Part shown: positions 1 through 10,105 of the stretch, one piece after another
Layout of the letters: every line of letters starts with the position of its first letter
Numbering within the stretch: position 1 is the first letter of the stretch
Origin: Parietaria judaica
Taxonomy: Eukaryota; Streptophyta; Magnoliopsida; Rosales; Urticaceae
DNA: 64,000 bases
Assembly: GCA_954871525.1 (NCBI GenBank)
Contig: OX940869.1
Coordinates: forward strand, 12,237,001-12,301,000
Direction: 5' to 3'
Position numbers and translations under genes: made by a program
Notes under the pieces: model-generated
Told to the model about the DNA's origin: nothing
The model's database searches: none
Seen by the model: only the letters and a program-made list of their open reading frames with translations

Positions 1-434
1 GAAGAAATTCTCTGATTAATAATCGAAGGCAAAATACAAGAAGATAAACTCAAACTCTAATGGACTCAGCTCTTTACAATGTGTACATGCTAGGTATATT
101 TATAGCCTCACAAAGGCGAAATCCTAGCTAACCAAATCACACAAAATCAGGAAACTACCCTAAATAATATTATCAAATCTTTGACTCGATCTTTGCTTGC
201 TCCCAAGCTATGCGCTTTCCTTGCTGGGTAGTTGCTGACTTTCCCTTTCCTGCCCAGACAGCTTCTCTGTCCCCGAGTTAGCCTGCTCGTCTGCCCGGGG
301 CTGGGCTTGCCTCCTATCCGGATGTTCTGCTCGTGTTCACCCGAGCTGGGCTGAACTCCTATCCGTCCTTGGTTCTGGCCGGTACCCGGGCGGACTTCTT
401 CAGTGTGACGGACTAAGTCAAGTTTAAGCTCACA
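1..434 (-). repeat. Partial Copia LTR cut by the window edge
   Basis: Read on the minus strand, the sequence starts at 434 with TGTGAGCTTAAACTTGAC, which resembles the starts of the LTRs at 528 and 29783. It runs through a TATA-like GCTATAAATATACC to a TTTTGCCTTCGATTATTAATCAGAGAA block close to the R/U5 part of the 528-1057 LTR (seen in the sequence, differs by a few bases). The U3 portion differs from the other copies and carries its own GGATAGGAG and CGAGCAG motif repeats. As the right-hand end of a minus-strand insertion it is either a solo LTR or the 5' LTR of an element continuing to the left. The window edge prevents a check of the target duplication. Confidence 0.75.
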
Positions 435-527
435 AATATTTGTGATTTTTACCATAATATTTAAGTTAAGTATTATAGTATTATAAAAGTATAACCGTCG
501 TCATTTTTATCACCAAATTTAAATGTA

Positions 528-1057
528 TGTGAGTTTAAGCCTGACTTGGCTGAACTCATACTATCAGAATCTCAGACTAGCAGAACGGAGCCTAACAGAA
601 TGAAGACTAGCAGGATGAAGACGGACAGCAAGAATGATGGACAGAAAGTGAGACGCAAAAAAAAAAAAAAAGACGAGCAGGATTGCTCAATCACAGACTA
701 ACAGCTATGTTCGGATAAAAGCCTAGCAGCTCTGCTAGTCCACTCAAGAAGTCAATGGAGCTATTCCTGTAAGGTGCCAAACTTGAGGAGCAAGTTTGGG
801 GATTTGGTTTAGCTTCCTGATTTGTTAAGATTCGGTTGTGATCGTAGAATATTTGATTGATTGTATTTTAGGAAGTTTCCTTTTTTTGCTAGGGTTAGTT
901 GTTGCCCTCCTATAAATACTAGTGTTAGTGTTTATTTTTTGTAACTCCATTATTGTATTTTTGCCTTCGAATTAATCAGAGAAAACCTTTCTCCCAAATT
1001 TCTTTATTGTTGTTCTTCGTTGTTCTTTGGCTACAGATCATTTAATTGGAACCAACA
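528..1057 (+). repeat. 5' LTR of Copia-1
   Basis: 530 bp, starting TGTGAG and ending CCAACA just before the primer-binding site. The U3 part holds a run of degenerate CTAGCAGA / CTAACAGA units at about 565-640. A TATA box, TATAAATA, sits at 911-918, so transcription of the element should begin a few tens of bases downstream. It differs from the 3' LTR at about 30 positions by eye. Confidence 0.93.
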
Positions 1058-1059
1058 AT

Positions 1060-1070
1060 TGGTATCAGAG
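1060..1070 (+). other. Primer-binding site of Copia-1
   Basis: TGGTATCAGAG lies two bases after the 5' LTR. This is the complement of the 3' end of initiator methionine tRNA, the usual minus-strand primer of plant Copia elements. Confidence 0.9.
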
Positions 1071-1087
1071 TGAAGGTTCCAAAGAAA

Positions 1088-1762
1088 ATGTCGTCACCAA
1101 GCGAGTCCACCGGAGAAGAGTTGACGACGGCTACGAAGATCGGATCAAAGGAAGGGAATTTGACGCTCCATTACTCGATGCTAACGAAGAACAATTACTC
1201 GGTGTGGGCGTTGAATATGCGGGTGAATCTGCAGGCGCAAGGAGTATGGGAGGTTGTAGAAGGCAGCGATGTCGAAGGGCGCAAGGAGAGGATGACATTC
1301 GCCGCCATCTACCAAGGAGTTCTGGAAGATGTCCTTCTTATGATCGCCGAGAAGGATTCCAGAAAGGAGGTGTGGACAAAGCTAAAGATCATGCACATGG
1401 GTGCGGATCGCGTCCGAGATGCAAAATTCCAAACCTTGAAGAGTGAATTCGAGGTTCTTCGGATGAGGGACGACGAGCCAATTGACGACTTTGCCATGAA
1501 ACTCACGTCCATTGTGACCAGTATCCGCTCGCTGGGAGACAAGGTGGATGAAACCACCGTCATGAAGAAGTTCCTCAGAGCCGTGCCACATAGGTACATG
1601 CAGATCGTGACATCGATTGAGCAGTTCGGCGATCTTAAGACCATAACGATCGAGGAGGTTGTTCGTCGCTTCAAAGCCCACGAGGAGCGACTTCAGGGTT
1701 ATGGTGACAGAGACGAGAAGAATCACCTCCTGCTCACGCATGAAGAGTGGACGGCCAGATAG
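1088..1762 (+). pseudogene. Copia-1 gag capsid region
   Basis: The frame opens at an ATG 18 bases after the primer-binding site; that start fits better than the ATG at 1046, which lies inside the LTR. The 224-residue product has the features of the Copia gag (UBN2/DUF4219) family: a YSVWALNMRVNL segment near the N-terminus, then helices ending in FKAHEERL. A stop at 1760-1762 comes before the nucleic-acid-binding knuckle. The knuckle lies in another frame at about 1911-1955 and is itself damaged: its second cysteine is Phe and a stop precedes its last cysteine. In a working element gag forms the virus-like particle in the cytoplasm. Confidence 0.85.
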
Positions 1763-1904
1763 AAGAAAGTGGGGGAGTAGAATTCTCTTCTAGCTCTTCT
1801 GGTCGGAGTAGCTACGGCAGAGACAGCCGAGGACATGGTAGAGGCCGTGGACGAGGCGAGGCCGAGACCGTCAGGAAAGGACGACCAAGAGAGACAAGAG
1901 CACA

Positions 1905-3998
1905 GTGAAGTGCTATAATTTTCAGAAGCTCGGGCACTTTTCTTCATAGTGTCGCAGCAGGAACCAAGGCGAGGAAGCAAATCTGATGAGATTCCACGAA
2001 GACGAGCTGGCGCTGATGTTTGCCGAACATGAGGTGAACTTGGACGGACAGGAAGACAAGGAGAAGATCCTTGTAGGCAAGAGAGACGCCAATCTTGGGG
2101 GAGATACGATCAGCGAGCAGATCGACCCGGAAGACGAGCATCCCTACCCGGAGAAGATTACCAGCGAGACGGTACTCCTGATCGACGACAAGGTTACTAC
2201 TAACCTCTTCGTAGACAGAGAGCAGAAAGTCTCTACCTATGTCTGGTACCTAAAAAACGGCACGAGCAACCACATGACATGTTACCAAGCTAAGTTTAAA
2301 GAGCTCGATGAGAAGATCACTGGGAGCGTCAAATTCAGCGATGGTTCAATTGTCGAAATTAGAGGCAGAGGGTCGATCTTGTTCGTCTGCAAGAACGGGG
2401 ACCAACGCCTCATGACCCAGGTGTACTACATCCCAAAGCTGAAGAGTAACATCATCAGCCTCGGACAAATGACGGAGATCGGCAACAAAGTTGTGATGTC
2501 CGGCTCCTATCTGAAGATGAGGAACCAAAGTGACAACCTGCTGATGAAGGTGAAGAGAACGCCGAACAGGTTGTACAAGATTCTCCTTGAGATAGACCAG
2601 CCTGTCTGCCTAATGGCGTCCCTAGCAGACCCAACCTGGTTGTGGCATGCGAGACTTGGGCACGTTAACTTTTATGCGCTCAAACTTATAGGAGATAAGG
2701 AGATGGCCTTTGGGGTTTCCATGATTGAACGCCCTAACCAGCTATGCGAATGCTACATGATCGCGAAACAGGCTAGAGTGCCATTTCCGATCAATGCCAA
2801 GTTCTGAGCAGAAAGACCCCTCCAACTGGTGCATGCAGAACTCTGTGGTCCAATCACCCCAGCAACTTTAGCCGGAAGCAAGAATTTTCTATTACTTGTT
2901 GACGACTACAGTCTTTGGATGTGGATCTACACGCTCAAGGAGAAGAGTGGAGCCTTTGAAGTCTTCAATAAGTTCAAGAGGCTCGTGGAGAATGGGTCAG
3001 AACACAAGATGAAGGTCTTGTGAACAGATCGAGGTGGAGAGTTCACATCCCAGCAGTTCGGAGAGTTCTGCGATGAGGAAGGAGATGAGCGCCACCTGAC
3101 CGCACCGTACACTCCCCAGTAGAACGATGTAGTGGAGAGATGAAACCGGACAGTGATGGACACAACAAGGAGTTTGTTGAAGATCATGCAAGTCCCGGTG
3201 AGGTTTTGGGGAGAATCGGTTAGACACGCGGTCTATTTGCTAAACTGTTTGCCAACGAAGGCGCTAGAAGAACGCACTCCCTACTAGGCGTGGTATGGGA
3301 AGAAGCCTCACTTAGAGCACTTGAGAGTGTTTGGGTGCACCGCACATGTGAAAACTGTGGGTCCTCATCTCAACAAACTCGATGACAGGAGACATACGAT
3401 GGTATACATTGGCGTTGAAGACGGAAGCAAGGCACACATACTCTTTGACCCCCGGCGCGGAAAGATCCAAGTGAGCAGAGATGCCGTGTTCGAAGAAGAA
3501 AAGAAGTGGGATTGGCGCGAAGAGAACGGTGAGCCCGAACAAAACTCAATTGAGTTCGAAGTCGAAGGAGTAGAGGAAGAAGGGGTTGCCGAGCAGGAAG
3601 AGCCAGCAACACCCAGTTCGAGTGTAGCATTGCCCAGCCCGACTACTTCCAGTCTGGGAAGTGAGGCTTCCCAGAGTGAGGCTTCTAAGTGAGGCTTATA
3701 ATGAAGGATGGCTTATGGGGATTCCATCCCCTAGCATAATCTACGAAGAGTCTCAGGAAGTGGAGATGAACCTAGAAGAGTTATCCTTGTAGTGCACCGA
3801 GGAGCCAGCCAACTACCAAGAGGCAGCAAGCGAGCAAGAATGGCTGGAGGCAATGAAGAAGGAGCTGGAGTCCATCGAGAAGAACAGGACATGAGAGCTC
3901 ACCGACCTGCCCAAAGGTCAGAGGCACATTGGTCTGAAGTGGGTATACAAGCTCAAGAAGGACAACGAGGGGAATGTCCTAAAGCACAAGGCAAGGTT
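1905..3998 (+). pseudogene. Copia-1 pol, part 1: protease, integrase and start of reverse transcriptase
   Basis: From about 1986 a frame encodes a degraded protease, where WYLKNGTSNHMT occupies the place of the usual D-[TS]-G box, so the catalytic Asp is gone. A GAG-pre-integrase segment follows (LWHARLGH). The integrase core runs from about 2829: its first acidic residue is Glu instead of Asp (HAELCGP), the second Asp is kept (TDRGGEF), and the Glu lies in VVER. In-frame stops interrupt it at 3021-3023, 3120-3122 and 3141-3143, with another near 3284. A frameshift between 3692 and 3799 precedes the start of the reverse transcriptase (WVYKLKKDNEG). The frame is cut at 3998 by the nested Gypsy element and resumes at 13093. 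Confidence 0.88.
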
Positions 3999-4745
3999 TG
4001 TAGAGGGCGATTTTCACCGCCCTTTTCCAGTCACAGAAATAATCACAAACAACAAGTCAACAACAATGATCAGTGAATATCTCTGTTTTATTATATTTTC
4101 CGATATGAGCTCGGTTTCCTTTCGTTGAATAGCTGGACAGTTGAATGATCAAGAACAATGACTTTCTCTATTTCTTTTGCCTTTCTACTACAGGATATTC
4201 TCTCTTTTTCTCTGGCTTTCTTCCCTATTTTTCCGAACCTCTTTCAACGAGGCTTAACTAGCCTTTTATAGAGTTTACATTATGCCTCTTCGCATCTTTC
4301 CCGCCTTTTTTCTCTTTTTAATCATTCGCTTCCCAGAGTGATTTGAGGGAAGCATGGTTAATCCATGCTTTATGTCACTTCCGAGCAGACTGTCATTATG
4401 GGTAGGTGAGCTTCATTAAATGTGCATCCCGTCAGCCGTCATTCGGTCCTGCCAGCTTCGTCGCTGGTGCCCCTCATCGAGTGAGTAGGTAGGCTTCATT
4501 AAATGCGCATCCCGTCAGCCGTCATTTGGCTCTGCATAAATCGTCATGACGAAATTCCTCGTCGAGCGTGATGGGACACTTCATCGCAGTCTGCTTTTGC
4601 GTGGCCATACCCCCTCGCGGTTAAACCCCCTCGGAGATAATCCTCCTCGAGGATAATCCTCCTCGGGGATACGCCTTATTTGACCCTCGGGCGATGAACT
4701 TCCTCACCTTCCCTTATGTCGTTTATGGACAAAACGACATGAGTT
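3999..4745 (-). repeat. 3' LTR of the nested Tat element (shortened at its inner edge)
   Basis: 747 bp matching the other LTR closely from the outer end inward, but homology stops at 4745. The LTR at 12293-13092 and the solo LTR at 37679-38440 both have about 38 further bases including the TGTTAAGG terminus. One 17-bp GAGGATAATCCTCCTC unit is also missing relative to the other copy. Confidence 0.88.
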
Positions 4746-4760
4746 AATCCCCCATTTTAT
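4746..4760 (-). other. Polypurine tract of the nested Tat element
   Basis: On the minus strand AAAATGGGGGATT lies directly upstream of the 3' LTR. Polypurine tracts prime plus-strand DNA synthesis. Here the tract abuts internal LTR sequence, not the TGTT terminus. Confidence 0.6.
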
Positions 4761-5133
4761 CAAGTGTATACACTTGGTAAAATAAAGTATAATCTTCTCG
4801 GAGATCAGCCCCAGCCAACATTTGTTGATTTCCAGGTTGGTGACTGCTTCATTGGCTCCTCGCGTGGCTACATTGCTAAACTACTTCTTTTCCTCGCCAC
4901 GCCTCCTTCGCCCCCCTCCTCGTTGCGAGCCAGGTCCCTTGCCCACGGGGGCTGCGGTGGCCCAAACGCTGTTGCCATTTTCATCGAGCGCTCTTCTCGC
5001 TTTTTGGCCTCCTCGGCCCCCCTCGACCTATTTTGCTTCTGCTCGCCCCTTTCGTCGAGCAATTTCTCTCAGACACGCTCGCCTGTATATACATATATGT
5101 TTTTTAGAAAAACACATATGTTTTTTTTATAAT

Positions 5134-5406
5134 TTTCTCGGCACTCTCGCCGGATCGGGCTTGCTCGGCACCCTTAGCCGTATATTTTATACTCTCGGCA
5201 CTCTCGCCGGATCGGGCTTTCTCGGAACCCTTAGCCGTAAATATATATTCTTGGCACTCTCGCTGGATCGGGCTTGCTCGGCACCCTTAGCCGTATATAT
5301 ATTCTTTTTATAATTTTCTCGGCACTCTCGCCGGATCGGGCTTGCTCGGCACCCTTAGCCGTATATGTTTTTCTTTTCTTTTTCTTCCTGCTCGGCACTC
5401 TCGCCT
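5134..5406 (-). repeat. Minisatellite in the Tat element 3' region
   Basis: About 4.4 tandem units of 58-70 bp. Each contains GGCACTCTCGCCGGATCGGG followed by CTTGCTCGGCACCCTTAGCCG and an AT-rich spacer of variable length. Unit starts fall near 5138, 5195, 5250, 5320 and 5391. It lies between the last coding frame and the polypurine tract. Confidence 0.9.
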
Positions 5407-5642
5407 TGATGTATGTATCCATATATATTTTCTTTACTTTCTCCTCATTTCTGAGATAAAGAAAAAGGTTATGCATAACAGAAAAACTCCAAATCAGTTC
5501 AATAAAAGTCAAGGCCATGCAAAAAATAGCCCCGAACAAGAGGGGTCGGGACTTCCCTCAATGGTAAAAAAGGAAAGATGTAGATGGTTGACCGTTGATC
5601 CTCCCACTGACGTTCCGAGTTGGCAGGGAATTGATTCGTCGC

Positions 5643-6017
5643 TCAATTCCGATCCTGGGTTTCGGAAGAAACCGGAGGGGCTGAGAAAGCCATAGAGGCT
5701 CGGTACACGGCGAGAGCAATTTCCATCTTCCAGCTCTCCATCTCGTCCCTTGGAGTCATCCGATCAGCAGCTTCCTTCATCAGTCGCTCCCTCTTGGAGG
5801 CGCTTTTCCACAGCTGGGCTCGATTGGTTCTGGCGCGGGTCCGGTGAGCCACCGGGGCGTCATCGACGATCGGCGGGGTCTGCATCGCCTGGGTCTCGGA
5901 AGCGGCCGGAGAGGCCGATGAAGCCATGGAAGCTCGGTACTCTGCCAGAGCAATTTCCATCTTCCATCTCTCCATCTCATTCCTCGGGGTCGTTCCCTCT
6001 TGGAGACGCTTTCCCAT
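5643..6017 (-). CDS. Extra open frame downstream of integrase in the Tat element
   Basis: An uninterrupted 124-codon frame in the sense orientation of the element, 360 bp past the integrase stop. It holds two diverged copies of one module: EMERWKMEIALAEYRASMA near the N-terminus and EMESWKMEIALAVYRASMA near the C-terminus. Each is followed by an Ala/Ser/Pro-rich segment, and SKRER lies between them. A third, decayed copy lies just upstream in another frame (about 6030-6175). Tat-type elements are known to carry extra frames between pol and the 3' LTR, but I recognise no domain here. It could be coding, a remnant, or a chance frame through a DNA repeat; the first start codon is uncertain. Confidence 0.4.
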   Translation of the reverse strand: MGKRLQEGTTPRNEMERWKMEIALAEYRASMASSASPAASETQAMQTPPIVDDAPVAHRTRARTNRAQLWKSASKRERLMKEAADRMTPRDEMESWKMEIALAVYRASMAFSAPPVSSETQDRN

Positions 6018-6374
6018 AGCAAAGCTTGACTTGTTCGTCGTACCGTCGTAGCGTCATCAGTAGTCGGCGGAGCCTACATCGCCTGAGAGATCCTAAGAGA
6101 GCGGTTTCTTTCAAAAAAGGAGAGAGAGAAAGTGTGTTTGATTTCGAAGAAACCCGTGCCGAAACCCTAACCAATAATGTGAGGCTCTTTAGGTTTGTCG
6201 TTCCCGGGTTGAACTATATGTCGTGCTGCTTCTCGTGGTGGACTTAGGCCTTTCGTTATCTGGGCCTGGATTTTGCGGGGGTTTTAAGAGTGGGCCTTTT
6301 GTTTGGGAGGCGTACGTCTTATCGAAGGAAAATATAAGTACGAAATGAAAGAAAAGAAAAAACAATCCGCGGGG

Positions 6375-9300
6375 TTATTTGTAGAACTTTTTTAGGTGCT
6401 TCACGTTCCAACTTCGTATCACTTTCGCTCCCTCCGTATTTTTGAGCTCGTAGACCCCCGGCTTGACGACGTTGGTAACTATGTAAGGGCCTTCCCAAGT
6501 CTGCCCTAGCTTTCCAGCATTTGCCTCGGCGGTGTTCTGGAAAACTCGTCGGAGGATCATCTCTCCGACTCTGAACCTCCTCGAGCGCACTTTCTTGTTG
6601 TAGAAACGCGCGATCGTGTTCTGGTAGTTGGCAATGTGCGTGCTCGCTTGCTCGCGCCTTTCGTCGATGTGATCGAGCTGATGGAGGAGGTTCTGTTCGT
6701 TGTCCTCCTCGCTGCTGGGGGCTAGAGTTCGACGAAGGCTCGGGATGTCAACCTCCGCTGGGATCACAGCCTCCACTCCGAAGGCCAAAGCGAAGGGGGT
6801 CTCGCCAGTTGCGGAATGAGGGGTTGTCCGATAAGCCCATAGTACTCCTGGCAACTCGTCCGCCCACAACCCTTTCTTTTCGTCGAGCGTCCTCTTGATG
6901 TTGTCGACGATGGTTTGGTTAACCGCCTCGGTGTTCCCGTTGCCTTGGGGATATCGTGGCGTTGACGTATTGAGCTTTATCCTCCATCGTTTGAAGAAAT
7001 CTCCGAACCTCTTGGAGATGAACTGAGATCCGTTATCGGCGATTATCTCCCTAGGCAATCCGAAGTGAGTAATCACGTTCTTCCAAACGTAGCTTTCGAC
7101 GTCGGAATCCTTGATGTTGGCGTACGCCTTAGCCTCTGTCCATTTGGTGAAGAAATTTGTAACGACGAGCATGAACCTTTTCTGCCGCGTGCCGATGGGC
7201 ATGGGGCCGACGATTTCCATTGACCACTTTATGAACGGGTAAGGCACCGAGACCACGGATAGTTCCTCCGCCGGACAGTTGATTGCTGGCGCGTGTCGCT
7301 GACATTTCTCGCATCTCTTGGTGTGGCTGATGCAATCGGCGACCATGGTTTTCCAAAAGAAACCTTGCCGCTTAGTCTTTCTAAGCAAGGATCGTCCGCC
7401 AGAGTGATTTCCGCAGTCCCCGCTATGGATCTCCCGCATGACGTACTCAGCCTCTTTCTTGCCAAGGCATCTTAGGTAGGGACCCGCGAAGCTCTTTAGA
7501 TAAAGTATGTTATCAAGGACGGTGTACTTGGAGCTTTTTGACTTGATCTTTCTGGACTCTTGCGGATTCTCGGGCAGCATTCCTTCAAGGCTGTACCTTC
7601 GGAGGGGCGTCCGCCAATCTTCTGCTTCATCGTCGTCTACAACTCCCCGCTCCTCATCCTCGTTCTCTTCGTCCTCGATCTCGTTCATATTGGCCTCGCC
7701 AGCCTTTACCTCCTCGACCTCTTCCTTTCCCTTAGCCCTCTTCCTCGCTGTGCCTTCTTCTCTCCGGATGCTTGGCTTCTCCACCGTCTCCACCGTGACC
7801 GACCTCAGTTCACCGACTTCAGTCATTGAACCCAAGCTTGCCAGTGCGTCGGCGTGGGTGTTGTCTCCTCGCGTCACGTGCGTCAGGCTGAAGTAGTCGA
7901 ACTTCCTCGAGAGAGCATCGACCACTCCTGCGTAAGCCTCCATTCGTTCGTCGTTCTTTTCGTATTCCCCGTTGACTTGCTTTACCACCAACTGTGAATC
8001 TGAGAAAGCGTGCAAGTTCCTTGCTCCGATCGCTAAGGATGATTGCATCCCGATGATGAGCGCTTCATACTCTGACTCGTTGTTGGTGGAACGATAGGCG
8101 AGGCGACAAGCTTTTTCTATCACGTCTCCCATCGGGGAGACGATTCTGATCCCCACTCCAGATCCTTGTGCTGTCGTGGATCCGTCGACTTGTAACTTCT
8201 AGATACCGGCTTCGTTGCTGGGGTCCACCGGCTCCTTTGGTAGCTCGATGAGGAAATCAGCGAGCACCTGAGATTTGAGGCTCTTCCGAAGCTTGTACTC
8301 AATATCGTATGCTCCCAGTTTTATCGACCACTTCGTGACCCTTCCTGACTGGCTTGGGCCGTGGATGATAGAACGGATCGGTCTGTCGGTCATGACGACG
8401 ATGGTGTGGGCTTGGAAGTGATGCTTCAATCTCTCCAACGCGTTGTATACTGCCAAGGCGAGCTTCTTGGGTTGAGGGTACCTTGTCTTGGCATCGAAGA
8501 GCTTCCTGCTGATGTAGGAAACCGGCTTCTGCTCCCCATTCTCCTCTCATACAAGCACCTTGTTGATTGCGTGGTCGGACACGGCAATGTATAAATACAA
8601 AGGTTCCCCCGGCTTTGGCTTTGTCATGATGAGCGACGATGATAGATAGGACTTTAACGCCTGGAAGGCCTCCTCGCATTTCTCGGTCCACTCAAACTTC
8701 TTGTTCTTCCTTAGTAGTTCATAGACAAGGAGAGCCTTGTCGGCCGATCGTGAGATAAATCGGTTCAGAGCAGCGATCCTCCCGGTCAATTTCTGAATCT
8801 CTCGTCGATTTCACGACGAGGGCATGCTCTTGATTGCCTCAATCTGCTCGGGGTCGGCTTCGACTCCTCGCCGAGTGACCATGTGGCCCAAGAACTTTCC
8901 CGAGGACATACCGAAAGTGCATTTGGTGGGGTTCAGCTTCATCCCGTGCTGGCTCAGAATCTCGAAACACTCCTCCAGGTGCTCTATGTGCGCCGCCGCC
9001 TTCAAGAATTTAACGACCATATCGTCGATGTATACCTCCATGCTCTTCCCGATCAGCTTGTGGAACATCATTGTCACCAGCCTCTGGTAAGTTGCTCCGG
9101 CGTTCTTCAATCCGAAGGGCATGACTTTGTAGCAGTATGTGCCCCTCTCGCTGATGAATGCGGTCTTCTTTTTCGTCTTCCGGGTGCATCCTTATTTGGT
9201 GGTACCCGGAGTAAGCGTCCATAAAGCTGAGAAGTTCGTAGCCGTTGGTGGCCTCGACGAGGCGATCTATATGCGGAATCGGGAAACTGTCTTTCGGGCA

Positions 9301-10105
9301 GGCTCGGTTGAGGTCGGTGAAGTCCACGCACACTCGCCATTTGCCGTTTTTCTTCTTTACGACGACTGTGTTAGCCAGCCACTCAGGATATTTTACCTCT
9401 CGAATGGTACCCATCGAGAGCAGCTTATCTACTTCGTCGTTGATGATCTTGTTCCTATCGGGGGCCATTTTTCTCCTTTTTTGCACGACGGGCTTGTGCC
9501 TCGGATCGGTGTCGAGGCGATGAGCTGTCACCGAAAGGTCGATCCCCGGCATGTCTTCATGAGACCAAGCGAAACTTCCCCAATTCCTCTTTAGGAAATC
9601 GACTAGTCGTGCTCTGGTCTCCGGATCGAGCTCTGCGCCTATACCGACGGTCCGAGTAGGGTCGGACTCGTCGATGCAAACTCGCTCTACCTCTTCAATC
9701 GGTGTTCCCCCTTTTCTTTCCTCGGCATTCTGTGCCTCGACGTCTTCCGTACTAAGTACCCTGGCTGTCCTGGCGCCGCCTTTCCCCCACCCATTCTTTC
9801 GCCCTGGGATTCTTGGGGCGGGCGCAGCTAATTGCTATAAACCGGCCGGTTCACCTTTCTTTGTCTACTTGATTCCCTTCTCAGCAGCCATCGATTTGTG
9901 GTGTATCATGTAGCAGGTTCGGTACGCGTCCCTGCTCCCTTTGAGCTCCTCGATTTTCCCTTCTCTTTTCCCCAGGAATTTTATGCTTTGATGGTATGTT
10001 GATGGCACGGCTCTCATGGAGTGGATCCAAGGTCTTTCAAGGATAATGTTAAAATGTGACGGGACATTTAGCACCATAAACTCCGTCATCCGGTTGACAC
10101 TCCCG
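6375..10105 (-). pseudogene. Tat element pol: protease end, reverse transcriptase, RNase H, second RNase H, integrase
   Basis: After the end of the protease (about 10105-9868) comes the reverse transcriptase, with WRVCVDFTDLNRACPKD near 9350 and the polymerase box YIDDMV near 9030. A frameshift near 9150 splits it. The first RNase H follows, with stops at 8811-8813, 8547-8549 and 8199-8201. The second, archaeal-like RNase H begins near 8195 and keeps acidic residues in VDGS, NESEYEAL, SDSQLV and HADAL. The integrase has a HHCC-like N-terminal region (CEKCQRHA). Its core has Glu for the first Asp (MEIVGPM) but keeps the second Asp (DNGSQF) and the Glu (NTEAVN). The C-terminal part reads through to 6375. 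From 8156 to 6375 the frame is unbroken for 593 codons. Confidence 0.9.

Noticed and set aside
4764..5313. Overlapping plus-strand open frames of 122 and 163 codons
   Set aside because: They read through the Tat-element minisatellite on the antisense strand.
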